64,000 bases of DNA from an uncultured Chryseobacterium sp. (GCA_913776245.1 CAJYLO010000016.1:46990-110989), one strand, 5' to 3'; counted from the stretch's first letter, positions 20,066-29,830 are shown. Notes: generated by a model from the letters alone, not told the origin. Numbers and translations are program-made.

Positions 20066-20467
20066 TCATTTATCACCTGTTATCTCCTTCAGATTTTCAT
20101 CTTTCATTTTGGCTTCGATTTTTTCTACTTTTAGGCTCTGTCTCAGGTAGCCGAACAGGCTCATATACCAGTTAGCAACCCACACCAACGCGAAAAATGC
20201 CAAGAGGTAACCACGCCAGCCGTCATATAACAACTGGAATTTTGTTATGATCAGAAATATAATACTGATGTAATGACTGAAGCAATATTCGCAAGTGAAA
20301 AGGTAAAAGAATTTCCGCTTAACAATGGACTGTGTGCTGCCACATATCTTCTGACAGTATTCTCTCGGCTCACGGAAAATCTCCTCGTGTGTGACTGTCC
20401 AGGCGATGCATGCGACCGGAATGGCGATTAGGAAAAGATGAAGCATCTGGGATAATAATGGCATCAT
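20066..20467 (-). CDS. Small multi-span membrane protein with a CxxC motif, function unknown
   Basis: 133 residues. Hydrophobic segments at about 5-22, 58-77 and 85-108 suggest three spans, and the C-terminus is charged (KVEKIEAKMKDENLKEITGDK). A second span is preceded by FTCEYCFSH, a CxxC pair, and the first by TVTHEEIFREPREYC. This layout is loosely like DUF1360-type proteins, where a similar TxxKEKIF...REW and CxxC occur, but I cannot confirm membership. It lies downstream of emrB on the same strand but beyond a terminator, so it is probably a separate unit. Confidence 0.6.
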   Translation of the reverse strand: MMPLLSQMLHLFLIAIPVACIAWTVTHEEIFREPREYCQKICGSTQSIVKRKFFYLFTCEYCFSHYISIIFLIITKFQLLYDGWRGYLLAFFALVWVANWYMSLFGYLRQSLKVEKIEAKMKDENLKEITGDK

Positions 20468-20518
20468 AACTTTGATTTTGAATGGATTGATAATTCAACT
20501 ATCATTAAAATCAATGCC

Positions 20519-20555
20519 AAAAAAACTCAGAACCAATCAAGACCCTGAGTTTTTA
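20519..20555 (-). terminator. Terminator of the efflux operon
   Basis: The stem AAAAACTCAG / CTGAGTTTTT (about 20519-20553) around a loop of about 14 bases lies 24 bases after the emrB stop. Confidence 0.65.
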
Positions 20556-20577
20556 ACAAACAACTAAAAAATAAATA

Positions 20578-22158
20578 TTAATGAACCGAGCTCAGGTCGA
20601 TCTTCTCGCCTTTGCTTTTACGTTCTCTTACAAACAGCACAAACGGAATACAGATCAGGAAGACTATTCCCAGATAGAGAAAAACATCCATATAAGAAAG
20701 TACCGTAGCCTGTTTAGTGACTGAAAAATCCAGCATTTTGTACGCCGATTGTAATGCAACATCCGGCGACATTCCTTTTGCCATAAACGTTCCTTTCAGG
20801 GCGCCGACACGCTGCTGCACATCCAGATCATTAACATCCAGATGCGATACAAGATTGCTCCTGTAAAGCTGTGTTCTGTTGGCAATGAAGGTTGTAATTG
20901 CTGCAATACCAAATGAGCCGCCCAGCTGACGCATCATCCCTGTAAAAGCAGCGCCTTGTCCAATTTCAGGTCCTTTCAATGTACTTAAGGATAATGATGT
21001 GATAGGGATAAACAATAATCCCAGTCCCATTCCTCTTACAATCAGCATCCAGAAGAAAGCATCTTTCCCGGTGTCCGGTGTCAGGATTTTATACCCCCAG
21101 AAACTGTAGATGAAAAATATTAATAAGCCTAAAGCCACCAGTATCTGCTGCTTGGCACCTTTGGTCAGTAGCTTTCCGATAATCGGCATCATAAAAGCGG
21201 TGGTAAGCGCTGCAGGAATCATGAGTGCTCCGGATTGCAGAGCTGTCCAGCCAAGGATACTCTGCGTATAAAGTGGTACTATAAATGTTGATCCGTACAA
21301 ACCAAATCCCAAAACAAAAGACATCACCGTTCCGATCCTGAGGTTTCCGTTCTTAAGCACCCTCAGCTCTACGATCGGATATTTGAATGTGAGCTCACGC
21401 CAGATGAATAAGATGAACCCTACAACTGCCGTAACAGTTAGGAAAATAATGGCCTTGCTGGCAAACCAGTCATCCTCGTGACCTCTTTCCAGTATATATT
21501 GGAGTGAACCTACAAAAGCCGCCAGCAATCCTATTCCGATCCAGTCTACGTCCGAAGCAGAGCGTTTTTCTGAATAACGCGGACTTCTGACAAACTGCAG
21601 GGTGAGCAGCGTTGCGATAATCCCCAAAGGAATATTAATGTAAAAGATGTAAGGCCAGCTGTAATTGTCAACAATATAACCTCCTAATGGCGGACCCAAT
21701 GTCGGCCCGATAATTACACCCAGGCCATAAATGGCCTGAGCCATACTTCTTTTCTCTATCGGATAAGATTCTGTGATAATGGTCTGCGAAGTCACCAAAA
21801 GTGCGCCCCCGCCAATTCCCTGGCAAAGTCTGAAGAACACCAGCTCCCAGATGTTGGTGGCGTTACCGCACAGAAATGAGAAAACGGTGAATATAATAAT
21901 GGATGCCGCAAAGTAGTTTCTACGACCGAACTGCTGAGACAGCCAGCTGGTCATCGGAACAATAATCACGTTACCGATAGCATAGGCCGTAATCACCCAG
22001 CCCACCTCAGAGAGTGTTGCACCAAGGTTTCCTTTCATCTCGTTCAGTGCCACATTCACGATCGTGGAGTCCACAATCTCCAAAAGCGCACAGACGATGG
22101 CGGTGATGGTAATGATTACCCTGCGAAAGCCATATTCTACTAATGAATCGTCTTGCAT
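20578..22158 (-). CDS. emrB: DHA2-family drug:H+ antiporter, EmrB-like
   Basis: 526 residues, the normal length for a 14-span DHA2 major facilitator. The N-terminal part has the DHA2 motif ALLEIVDSTIVNVAL in the first span, and motif C of antiporters is seen in YGLGVIIGPTLGPPLGGYIV. With the upstream HlyD-type adaptor and TolC-type channel it forms a tripartite pump that drives drugs across both membranes using the proton gradient. It is the last gene of tetR-tolC-emrA-emrB, 76 bases after emrA. Substrates cannot be predicted from sequence. Confidence 0.95.
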   Translation of the reverse strand: MQDDSLVEYGFRRVIITITAIVCALLEIVDSTIVNVALNEMKGNLGATLSEVGWVITAYAIGNVIIVPMTSWLSQQFGRRNYFAASIIIFTVFSFLCGNATNIWELVFFRLCQGIGGGALLVTSQTIITESYPIEKRSMAQAIYGLGVIIGPTLGPPLGGYIVDNYSWPYIFYINIPLGIIATLLTLQFVRSPRYSEKRSASDVDWIGIGLLAAFVGSLQYILERGHEDDWFASKAIIFLTVTAVVGFILFIWRELTFKYPIVELRVLKNGNLRIGTVMSFVLGFGLYGSTFIVPLYTQSILGWTALQSGALMIPAALTTAFMMPIIGKLLTKGAKQQILVALGLLIFFIYSFWGYKILTPDTGKDAFFWMLIVRGMGLGLLFIPITSLSLSTLKGPEIGQGAAFTGMMRQLGGSFGIAAITTFIANRTQLYRSNLVSHLDVNDLDVQQRVGALKGTFMAKGMSPDVALQSAYKMLDFSVTKQATVLSYMDVFLYLGIVFLICIPFVLFVRERKSKGEKIDLSSVH

Positions 22159-22234
22159 AATTTGTTAGTTAGAAGTCAGAGGTCGGATGTCAGAAGTTAA
22201 TTACTCTTATTTTCCTCTTCCAGCTTCCTTATTT

Positions 22235-23350
22235 TTATTTTAATGAAACGACGGTTTGAACATTCATCCCGACACGAAGTTTTTTCATAATATCAGGATT
22301 AAGGTTGTCAAAAGTGATTTTGACAGGAAGTCTCTGCACCACTTTTACGAAGTTCCCACTGGCGTTATCCGGAGGAAGCAATGCAAATGCAGAACCTGTT
22401 GCGGGAGAGAATGAACTGATTGTTCCCTGGAATTTCTGGTCAGGATAAGCATCAATCTCGATTTCAACTTTCTGGCCTTCCACCATTTTTTCCACCTGCG
22501 TTTCTTTGTAATTGGCTACCACCCATTTCTGGTTGCTCATCACCAGGCTGAACAATTGAGAACCTGCCTGGATAAACTGTCCTACCTGCACCGGAATTTT
22601 AGATACATAACCACTTTCTTTAGCTGTAATCACGGTATAAGAAAGATTCAGTTTTGCGTTTTCCACATCCACCTGTCTTTGTTTCAGTTGGGAATTGGCA
22701 ATGCCGACATTCTGATAAGTTGCATTAGACTGTGAAGTAACAACGCCGGTCTGAACACTGGCCTGATTCTTCTGATCTACCAACACCTGAAGCTGCTTCT
22801 GAGCGGACTGATAAGCTGCCAGAGCCTGCTCATATTGCTGCTGCGTAATAGAATGGTCTTTTACCAGCTCGGAGTATCTTTTCATATCCTGCTCGGTTCT
22901 CCATACATTGACCTTTGCCGCTTCGATCTGTGCATTGGCCGTCTGGACTGCCGCTCTGGAATTACCGATTCCAGTCCTTGCTGCTTCCGAACCAGCCTGA
23001 GCGGAAGCTACATTGCTCTGAGCAGTTCCTAAAGCTGCCTGAGCCTGCTCCAATGCCATTTTCTGGTCTCTGTTATCAAGAATAACAAGAGTATCGCCTT
23101 TTTTCACGAACTGATTATCCTTTACCTTGACCTCTGCAATGTAGCCGGATATTTTAGAAATTACCGGACTTACATCTGCTGCAATCTGCGCATCGTCCGT
23201 TTCCTCATGAGCCTGGCTGTACTGGTATTCTCTGAAACCGAAGAAAGCGCCGGCTAAAACCGCAACTGCTAATACGATGTAAAAAACAGGGCTTCTTTTC
23301 TTTTTTGCAGGAATCTCTCCCTGTTCGAATTTTATATTGTCTTGTGCCAT
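22235..23350 (-). CDS. emrA: HlyD-family efflux adaptor, EmrA-like
   Basis: 371 residues. A single N-terminal span (about 20-40, VFYIVLAVAVLAGAFFGF) anchors it in the inner membrane. Next comes the lipoyl/barrel-sandwich half ADVSPVISKISGYIAEVKVK with NQFVKKGDTLVILD, then a long Ala/Gln-rich coiled-coil hairpin (about 95-215), the second lipoyl half (AKESGYVSKIPVQVGQFIQA) and a beta-barrel domain. This is the periplasmic link between EmrB and the outer-membrane channel. It sits between tolC and emrB in the operon with short gaps of 67 and 76 bases. Confidence 0.95.
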   Translation of the reverse strand: MAQDNIKFEQGEIPAKKKRSPVFYIVLAVAVLAGAFFGFREYQYSQAHEETDDAQIAADVSPVISKISGYIAEVKVKDNQFVKKGDTLVILDNRDQKMALEQAQAALGTAQSNVASAQAGSEAARTGIGNSRAAVQTANAQIEAAKVNVWRTEQDMKRYSELVKDHSITQQQYEQALAAYQSAQKQLQVLVDQKNQASVQTGVVTSQSNATYQNVGIANSQLKQRQVDVENAKLNLSYTVITAKESGYVSKIPVQVGQFIQAGSQLFSLVMSNQKWVVANYKETQVEKMVEGQKVEIEIDAYPDQKFQGTISSFSPATGSAFALLPPDNASGNFVKVVQRLPVKITFDNLNPDIMKKLRVGMNVQTVVSLK

Positions 23351-23417
23351 TTTATTTGTTTAAAGTTTTTTGTTCTAAGTTTAAAGTTCTTTATTATCAA
23401 TTATCATTAATCGATTA

Positions 23418-24719
23418 TCATTGATTAATAATTCCTGTAGTTTGCAATAATTTTTTGTGTGCCAGCGCAGCATCAGCTTTGGAAGTTACCACGTTAACAT
23501 TCGCCGTGATTTTTGCCGTGTCTGCATCCAGAAGGTTGGTAATGGTTTCCAGGCCATTGTTATACTTGTTAAGTGTGATTCTGTAGTTTTCCTCCGCCTG
23601 TTCCAGCGCTCTCTGGTACACATCGATTTTTTTGTGCGCGTAAAGATCATTCTGATAATCCCGTTTTACTTCCAAGGTGATATTATCATTCAAAAGATCA
23701 TTGGTTGCAGCCAGTTCCTGCTCTCTGGCTTTGGACTGCATCAGGCTCGAATTCTTTTTCCAGATGTTGGACAGGTTGTAAGAAATCCCGACTCCAAAGT
23801 TGACTGCATTGGTAATGGTCAAAAACTTCGGAATATCTGCTGCAACATAGCCACCGGTCAGGGCTAATGATGGAAGGTTCTCTGCTTTAGCCGCTTTAGT
23901 TCCAAGTGCTGCTGCCTTTCTCTGGTAATCCAGTGCCTGGATATCTTTCCGGTTTTCCCTGGCAAGATTCAGGTAATAATCATCCGGTTTTCCAAGGTCA
24001 TCTTCTCCTATATAGTTAGAATCTACCTCGATTACTGTATTATCAGGAAGCCCCAGAAGCAAATCCATATTAATGTTGGCAATGCTGTAATTATTCTGTG
24101 CTTCCATCAATTGCAGTTCGATGTTAGAAGTCTGAAGCTGTGCTTTCAACCGGTCATTTCTGGCAATGACACCATTGTTTTCCAGCTTGATGAAAGACTG
24201 ATCTCTCTTCTGTGATGATGCCAGATTCTCTTTCAGCAATTTTACCACTTCATTAGCCTTGAACAGATTATTATAAGCCTGAGAAATATTGTAAGCAATT
24301 GCATTCTTATCATTTTCCGAGCTTAGTCTGGCAGCTTCCACAAGATACTGGGCAGACTGAATTCCGTATTTGATTCTTCCTCCTGCGTAAATCGGAACAG
24401 ACAGATTAGCAGATCCGAACAGCACCTGACTTACTTCCGGACCGGCCGCACCAGAAAGACCCGGTATTTTCAGGTCAATATTCGGTTTCATAGGAAGGTA
24501 CAGATAACTTCCGGACACTTTCAGTTCCGGCAATTGCCTGTTTTTCGCTTCCAATAAATTAGCTGTAGATTCTTCTATTTTTGCCTGGTCAATTTTCAGA
24601 CTTTTGCTGTTTTCTATACCTAATTTCACAGCTTCATCCAGCGTCAGAACTCTCTTTTCCTGAGCGGAAACGGAGTAGAACGTCATCAACAAAAATGCTG
24701 TAGTTAAAAATTTATTCAC
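23418..24719 (-). CDS. TolC-family outer-membrane efflux channel
   Basis: 433 residues if translation begins at the GTG at 24719, which gives an ideal signal peptide (MNKFLTTAFLLMTFYSVSAQ, with GTG read as Met) and no overlap with tetR. An ATG at 24770 would add 17 residues unlike a signal peptide and overlap tetR by 20 bases. The mature part shows the two TolC repeats with long helices: VLTLDEAVKLGIENSKSLKI at the start, then NDLYAHKKIDVYQRALEQAE and NYRITLNKYNNGLETITNLLD. It should form the trimeric duct used by EmrA-EmrB. The operon context is strong. Confidence 0.93.
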   Translation of the reverse strand: MNKFLTTAFLLMTFYSVSAQEKRVLTLDEAVKLGIENSKSLKIDQAKIEESTANLLEAKNRQLPELKVSGSYLYLPMKPNIDLKIPGLSGAAGPEVSQVLFGSANLSVPIYAGGRIKYGIQSAQYLVEAARLSSENDKNAIAYNISQAYNNLFKANEVVKLLKENLASSQKRDQSFIKLENNGVIARNDRLKAQLQTSNIELQLMEAQNNYSIANINMDLLLGLPDNTVIEVDSNYIGEDDLGKPDDYYLNLARENRKDIQALDYQRKAAALGTKAAKAENLPSLALTGGYVAADIPKFLTITNAVNFGVGISYNLSNIWKKNSSLMQSKAREQELAATNDLLNDNITLEVKRDYQNDLYAHKKIDVYQRALEQAEENYRITLNKYNNGLETITNLLDADTAKITANVNVVTSKADAALAHKKLLQTTGIINQ

Positions 24720-24750
24720 TGTAGTAATTATTGTTATAGTTGTGTGTAAA

Positions 24751-25383
24751 TTATCTTTCCTGGTAACCAACCAATGCTCTCACAATCGTTTTTATATGGT
24801 CGGATGCTTCCCGGAAATATTGGTTTTCATAATGTTTTTCATCAAAATCCGCATTATGTTTTTTCAGATACTCCTTATATATTTTAATTCCGTGCATTGC
24901 ATTGAAAATTGTCCCCGAAATGGTGCATTGCAAAAGATGGTAGGAAGGTTTTTTTGTGAAAATCCCTCTCTCCAGGCCCTGCTCTATAATCTTCTGATTA
25001 ATTTCAATGTAATTGATTTTTGAAGCTTTCAGAAAATTCTGGATATTTTTATTCTGACTGATGACTTGTTGTGTGTGAACAAGCAAAAAGAAGTCTCTCA
25101 ATCTCTGAACCCTGTTTACAAAATTATCTATAAAAGCATCGATTTTCTCAATTTCATTCAGCTCATTATTTTCTAAAATATTTTTAGCAAAATTGAGTCC
25201 TTCTTCCATCCTCCACTTAAAAAGTTCCTCCATAAGATTCTCTTTCGAACCGAAATAATAGGAAATCATTGAAACATTAACCTTTGCTTTCGTTGCAATA
25301 TCTCTCACAGAAGTTCCATTATAACCATTGGCAGCAAAGAGTTTCTCTGCAACCATCATAATATGTTCTTCTTTTGTTGGCAT
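24751..25383 (-). CDS. TetR/AcrR-family repressor of the efflux operon
   Basis: 210 residues from ATG 25383 (MPTKEEHIMMVAEKLF); an earlier ATG at 25419 lies beyond the -7 box and is not chosen. The HTH is at about 25-47: TSVRDIATKAKVNVSMISYY followed by FGSKENL, the TetR signature. The rest is the helical ligand-binding and dimer domain. It is the first gene of the operon with tolC, emrA and emrB, so it probably represses its own transcript and is released by a pump substrate. A perfect inverted repeat overlapping the promoter (25426-25445) is the likely operator. Confidence 0.93.
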   Translation of the reverse strand: MPTKEEHIMMVAEKLFAANGYNGTSVRDIATKAKVNVSMISYYFGSKENLMEELFKWRMEEGLNFAKNILENNELNEIEKIDAFIDNFVNRVQRLRDFFLLVHTQQVISQNKNIQNFLKASKINYIEINQKIIEQGLERGIFTKKPSYHLLQCTISGTIFNAMHGIKIYKEYLKKHNADFDEKHYENQYFREASDHIKTIVRALVGYQER

Positions 25384-25401
25384 AATTATTTTTTGACGAT
25401 G

Positions 25402-25445
25402 CAAATTTATATTAAACAATCATTCAATCAAACATTTGTTTGATT
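25402..25445 (-). promoter_or_regulatory. Promoter and TetR operator of the efflux operon
   Basis: On the minus strand TTTG (25429-25432), a 19-bp spacer and TAAATTTG (25402-25409) form a consensus Bacteroidota promoter. The palindrome AATCAAACA-TT-TGTTTGATT (25426-25445) has perfect 9-bp arms and covers the -33 box, so a bound repressor would block the polymerase. The -7 box lies 18 bases before the tetR start codon. Confidence 0.8.
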
Positions 25446-25513
25446 AATTTTTTATTAATATTAAATTGAATTTGTCTATAATGCTATAGGAAGTGATATC
25501 AAGAATGAAAAAA

Positions 25514-26620
25514 TTAAGAAGCTGACTTATGAATATATCTGGTCAGTTTTATGCCCATATCGGTCAAAACAATTTTGGAATTGGCATTTCTAGAAATATG
25601 ATAAGCGGCATCGGTAATTTCATCCACGATTGATACAATATTGGCACCGTGAATGAACCTGGAAAATCCCTGCCAGTTAAAATTGCCCTCACTCAGCTTT
25701 TTGTAAACCAGATTATCATTGCCATAATTCTGAAGCATTGCCAACCGGAAGATCTCAATACAATAATTGAGGAATTTCATCTGCTTTTCACGATTCCACT
25801 CGGAGATCTGGCGAGCCCATTTTACGATCTCGCGGAGAACTTCCGGTTTCTTTTTAGCTTGGAATGCATTCCGGACCCACTGGATAAATAAAGTCTCGAA
25901 TTCTGATGCGCCATCATTATTCTCAGCCAATGATTTTGCAAGATTCCAGTCTCCCTGTGCCTGATATGCAATTTCTCGGGCAGAATCATGACCTTGCAGT
26001 TTGTCCAGAATATCTTCATCACTGATTCTCGGGATATTGACAATCTGGCATCTTGATAAAATGGTCGGCAAAATATCATTAGTGCTTGGCGCACAAAGAA
26101 TAATGAATGTATTTTTTGGAGGTTCTTCCAGGAATTTCAGAATTTTGTTGGCCGATGCATCATTCATTTTGTCCGCACGCCAGATGATGAGAATTTTACT
26201 TCCGCCTTCAAAGCTTTTCAGATTAAACCGTTGTCCGATATCTTCCGCCTCATCCGCAGAAATGAAAAACTGCTTATTTTCAGATTCAAGAAAACTGGTC
26301 CAGTCGTCAAAAGAGAAATACGGATTTTCTAAAATCATTTCCCTGAAATTATCAAAAAAACGTTTGCTGAGGGAAACATTTTTCTCAGAGAAAACAGGAA
26401 AGCTGAAATGCAGATCGAGATGATTAACATTATCTACTTTATGAACAGAAGCAGGATTTTCTTTCTCAAAAATCTCGCGCGCCATTGCTAAAGCTAATGG
26501 CAAAACACCGAAACCTTCTTCTCCCACGAAAAGCTGTGCGTGTCCCACTCTGGAGTTGCAGATGCTATCCTGTAAAAGATTTTTGATGGACTGCTGACCA
26601 ATAACCTGTTCCCATTTCAT
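25514..26620 (-). CDS. holB: DNA polymerase III subunit delta prime
   Basis: 368 residues. This is the clamp-loader subunit of the replicative polymerase. It begins MKWEQVIGQQSIKNLLQDSI and has the AAA+ layout: a degenerate P-loop GEEGFGVLPLA lacking the Walker lysine, as expected for delta prime, then SKILIIWRADKMNDASANK (Walker B region) with LKFLEEPPKNTFIILC, and sensor motif PTILSRCQIV. The SRC motif and loss of the P-loop Lys separate it from DnaX. It is a single gene facing a divergent outer-membrane protein gene. Confidence 0.9.
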   Translation of the reverse strand: MKWEQVIGQQSIKNLLQDSICNSRVGHAQLFVGEEGFGVLPLALAMAREIFEKENPASVHKVDNVNHLDLHFSFPVFSEKNVSLSKRFFDNFREMILENPYFSFDDWTSFLESENKQFFISADEAEDIGQRFNLKSFEGGSKILIIWRADKMNDASANKILKFLEEPPKNTFIILCAPSTNDILPTILSRCQIVNIPRISDEDILDKLQGHDSAREIAYQAQGDWNLAKSLAENNDGASEFETLFIQWVRNAFQAKKKPEVLREIVKWARQISEWNREKQMKFLNYCIEIFRLAMLQNYGNDNLVYKKLSEGNFNWQGFSRFIHGANIVSIVDEITDAAYHISRNANSKIVLTDMGIKLTRYIHKSAS

Positions 26621-26830
26621 ACGAGCAAAGATAATATTTTCAATAGAAGTCAGATATCAGATTGGAGAAAGTTTTTCGGCAAATCTGTTAAAAAATAAGG
26701 TAATTTAACAATCTTTTCCGACTATCGTGAAACAAGAACAATCTATCGAAGCTACTTAACAAACTTTAACCCAAATATATTTTTGCAATTCATTATTAAT
26801 TAAGATATTTGCGCATTGAAATTTTAAAGG

Positions 26831-28111
26831 ATGAAGAGAATTTTTGTTTTATCATCATTGGTTGCAGGATATTTCCTAAATGCGCAGAGTATCGGTAACT
26901 CACCTTATGGCGCTTATGGAATTGGAGATGTGAAATTTGATAATACAGTTGATATCAGTTCTATGGGAGGGATTTCCACGGCTTATATCTGGGATTTTAA
27001 TAATAATTTTAACTTCCGGAACCCGGCAGCAAATACCAACCTGGAGCTTACTACTCTGAAAGTTGAAGGCACGAATGAGAATAATTATTACAAGTCCGAC
27101 TTTAATAATATTAATACAACGAAACACTCTACGTACCTTTCTAATATAGCTATTGCATTTCCGATTACGAGAAAGCTTAAGTTCGGGATGGGATTCCAGC
27201 CCTACAGCTCAAAAACTTATAACATTCTTACATCCGGAACACTGAAGGATGATAATGCTATCACAGAAAATCACCACTTCCACGGTGAAGGAACATTGAA
27301 TACCGTTCAGGCAGCATTTTCTTATCAGATCAGTCCGGAATTCGGGTTAGGTCTTCGATCTAATTTTTATTTCGGGAAGCTGTACGATATTGAAGAAGTC
27401 TCTTTTACAGGAGCTGAACTGATAAGCGGTTATTCTAACAGCTACAGCATCAAATCGTTTAATTTTACGCTGGGATCCACTTACCAGAAAAAACTGGCTA
27501 ATGACAGGAAGCTGACTGTTGGTGCAACATACACATTCGGTAATACCGGCAGTATGAAAAATGTTTATACTAACAGCACCTATTATTATCTGCTGGGTGA
27601 AACCAAAGGCGGCGAAACCATTATAGACCAAAGAGAAACCAGCGATAAAAAATTCCTTCCTCAGGAAGCATCACTTGGTTTAGGCTACGGAAAAGATACC
27701 AAATGGTTTTTCGGAACCCAGGTTGATTACAAAAAAGGCGAAAACTTCAATTTCCTGGGGCAGACTTTGTCATACCAGGATTTCTACAGATATTCTGTCG
27801 GAGGTTGGATCCTTCCAAATTTTAATGATTTCCGTTCTTATTTCTCAAGAGTTATCTACCGTTATGGTGCTTATTATGAGAAGGGTAATCTTAACATCAA
27901 TGGAAACAGCATCAATAAATTTGCCGTTACAGCAGGCGTTACACTTCCTTTCCAAAAGAGCCAGATCAACCGTATGAACAGTATTGACATAGGACTTGAG
28001 CTTGGAAAAAGAGGAACATTGGATAATAATCTGATTCGTCAGAACTTCATCAACCTGAGAGTCGGAATCAACTTTGCCGACAAGTGGTTTGCGAAGAGAC
28101 TTTATAACTAA
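26831..28111 (+). CDS. Outer-membrane beta-barrel protein (unassigned, upstream of lptC)
   Basis: 426 residues with a signal peptide (MKRIFVLSSLVAGYFLNAQ). After it comes SIGNSPYGAYGIGDV, the start of a family of flavobacterial outer-membrane proteins loosely like FadL/OmpP1. Alternating hydrophobic strands with aromatic ends recur to the C-terminus (RVGINFADKWFAKRLYN). Spacing to lptC is only 23 bases, and this pairing is familiar in Flavobacteriia, so a role near the envelope is likely; no substrate can be given. A TATTTTTG -7 box is at 26778-26785, and AAAGG directly before the ATG may be a ribosome site. Confidence 0.75.
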   Translation: MKRIFVLSSLVAGYFLNAQSIGNSPYGAYGIGDVKFDNTVDISSMGGISTAYIWDFNNNFNFRNPAANTNLELTTLKVEGTNENNYYKSDFNNINTTKHSTYLSNIAIAFPITRKLKFGMGFQPYSSKTYNILTSGTLKDDNAITENHHFHGEGTLNTVQAAFSYQISPEFGLGLRSNFYFGKLYDIEEVSFTGAELISGYSNSYSIKSFNFTLGSTYQKKLANDRKLTVGATYTFGNTGSMKNVYTNSTYYYLLGETKGGETIIDQRETSDKKFLPQEASLGLGYGKDTKWFFGTQVDYKKGENFNFLGQTLSYQDFYRYSVGGWILPNFNDFRSYFSRVIYRYGAYYEKGNLNINGNSINKFAVTAGVTLPFQKSQINRMNSIDIGLELGKRGTLDNNLIRQNFINLRVGINFADKWFAKRLYN

Positions 28112-28134
28112 TTGTCTGAAACCTGATAATCTCA

Positions 28135-28731
28135 ATGAAAGATTATTGCTTCAAAATATTAAACTTCAAAACATCACAACCGTTATTTCTGTTGCTGATG
28201 TTTTTTCTTATTCAGTCCTGTGAAGAGGACCTTACGAAAATCAATAAGAACAAAAAAACCAATTTTGCATCTCAGGTAATATATAACGGTGCCATTTTAC
28301 AGAAAGACTCCGGACAGATCAAAGTGCGTTTCACGGCACCTCTTATAGAAAAGTATGAGCTGATAGATTCGCCATATGTGGAAGCAAAAAAAGGAATGTA
28401 CCTGGAGTTCTTCGATAAGAAAAATCCGAAAATCCCCGGTAAAATCTGGGCAAAATACGCCAAATATAACGAGAAAAAAGATTTTTATTTTGCCAGAGGC
28501 AGAGTGAAAGTGATCACAACCGAAGGCCAGACTTTTGTGATGGAAACCATTAACTGGGACAAGAGAAATAAAAAAATGTACACCAAAGACACTGTTTTTG
28601 TTTCTGATAAAGACGGTAATATTCTGGTTGGATCTCACGGGATGGTTGCAAAAGATGATTTTTCAGAATATACATTTTTCAACAATTCAGGAAGCTTTAA
28701 TTCTGCAAAACTACCTGCTACAAGTCAATAA
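28135..28731 (+). CDS. lptC: LPS export system protein LptC (lipoprotein form)
   Basis: 198 residues. The N-terminal hydrophobic stretch ends in a lipobox (FFLIQSC), so it is probably a lipoprotein, common for LptC of Bacteroidota, rather than the single-span form of E. coli. The mature part has the OstA-like beta-jellyroll pattern: VRFTAPLIEKYELIDSPYVE, GMYLEFFDK, IWAKYAKYNEKKDFYFARG and VKVITTEGQTFVMETINWD. LptC passes lipopolysaccharide from the LptBFG transporter to LptA. It is co-transcribed with the outer-membrane protein upstream. Confidence 0.88.
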   Translation: MKDYCFKILNFKTSQPLFLLLMFFLIQSCEEDLTKINKNKKTNFASQVIYNGAILQKDSGQIKVRFTAPLIEKYELIDSPYVEAKKGMYLEFFDKKNPKIPGKIWAKYAKYNEKKDFYFARGRVKVITTEGQTFVMETINWDKRNKKMYTKDTVFVSDKDGNILVGSHGMVAKDDFSEYTFFNNSGSFNSAKLPATSQ

Positions 28732-28768
28732 AATAGCTTAGCTTTGAAGATCGCTTAATTCGATTAAA

Positions 28769-29830
28769 TTGGAAAACCAGATTTTTTTCGCCATCGGTCT
28801 TATGTCCGGAACCAGTCTGGATGGTCTGGATATTTGCTATTCAAAATTCATCAAAACTAAAAATTATTGGGATTTTGAGATCCTTACATCTGAAACAATT
28901 CCCTACTCTTCCGAATGGGAAAATGCTTTGAAAAACGCCATTCATCTCTCCGGTGAAGCATTGTTAAAGCTGAACGCTGACTATGGATTTTACCTGGGTG
29001 AAAAAACACAGGAATTTATCGATAAACACAAGATCCGCGAGTTAGATCTGATTGGATCCCACGGACATACTGTTTTTCATCAGCCTAAAAATAAATTCAC
29101 ATTTCAGATTGGGGACGGACGCGCCATTAAATCCAAAACGAATGCAACAGTCATTTATGATTTCAGAAGTCAGGATGTGATTTTCGGGGGAAATGGCGCA
29201 CCACTTGTTCCCATTGGAGACGAACTGTTATTCCCGGATTATGAGGCTTGTCTTAATCTGGGCGGATTTTCCAATATATCACTGAATAGAAATGGAAAAA
29301 GAATAGCATTTGATATCGGTCCAGTCAATATACTTCTGAACTCCTGTGCTGAAAAACTGGGAAAAAAATTTGACAATAACGGAGAAATAGCAAGAACCGG
29401 AAACATAGATCATCAGCTTTTGGCAGATCTTAATAAACTGGATTTTTATAAACAAAATGCACCTAAATCACTTGGAATAGAATGGATTAATGATCAAATC
29501 TTCCCGATTATCCGGAATCAAAAAGCGGAAGATCTTTTGGCCACTTTTACAGAACACGCAGCCATTCAGATTGCAAACATTTTTGATCTTTACGACATCA
29601 AAAATGTCCTGATAACCGGCGGTGGTGCTTACAATTCTTATCTGATCGAAAAGATAAAAAGCAGAACAAAGACCGAAATTAATATTCCGATTAAGGAAAT
29701 CATTGAATATAAAGAAGCATTGATATTTGCCTTTATGGGCATTCTGAGGTCGTTAAACATCAACAATGTTTTATGTTCTGCTACCGGAAGCAAAAAAGAT
29801 CATTGCTCCGGATTGATTGTCAATAAATAA
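28769..29830 (+). CDS. anmK: Anhydro-N-acetylmuramic acid kinase
   Basis: 353 residues. It phosphorylates and opens 1,6-anhydro-MurNAc during cell-wall recycling. The phosphate-binding IGLMSGTSLDGLD (9-21), the substrate region LIGSHGHTVFHQP, the active-site Asp in AFDIGPVN and the second ATP motif VLITGGGAYNSYL are all present. The start codon appears to be TTG (28769): the first in-frame ATG is inside the phosphate-binding loop, and starting there would remove needed residues. It follows lptC by 37 bases and ends at a hairpin terminator. Confidence 0.95.
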   Translation: MENQIFFAIGLMSGTSLDGLDICYSKFIKTKNYWDFEILTSETIPYSSEWENALKNAIHLSGEALLKLNADYGFYLGEKTQEFIDKHKIRELDLIGSHGHTVFHQPKNKFTFQIGDGRAIKSKTNATVIYDFRSQDVIFGGNGAPLVPIGDELLFPDYEACLNLGGFSNISLNRNGKRIAFDIGPVNILLNSCAEKLGKKFDNNGEIARTGNIDHQLLADLNKLDFYKQNAPKSLGIEWINDQIFPIIRNQKAEDLLATFTEHAAIQIANIFDLYDIKNVLITGGGAYNSYLIEKIKSRTKTEINIPIKEIIEYKEALIFAFMGILRSLNINNVLCSATGSKKDHCSGLIVNK

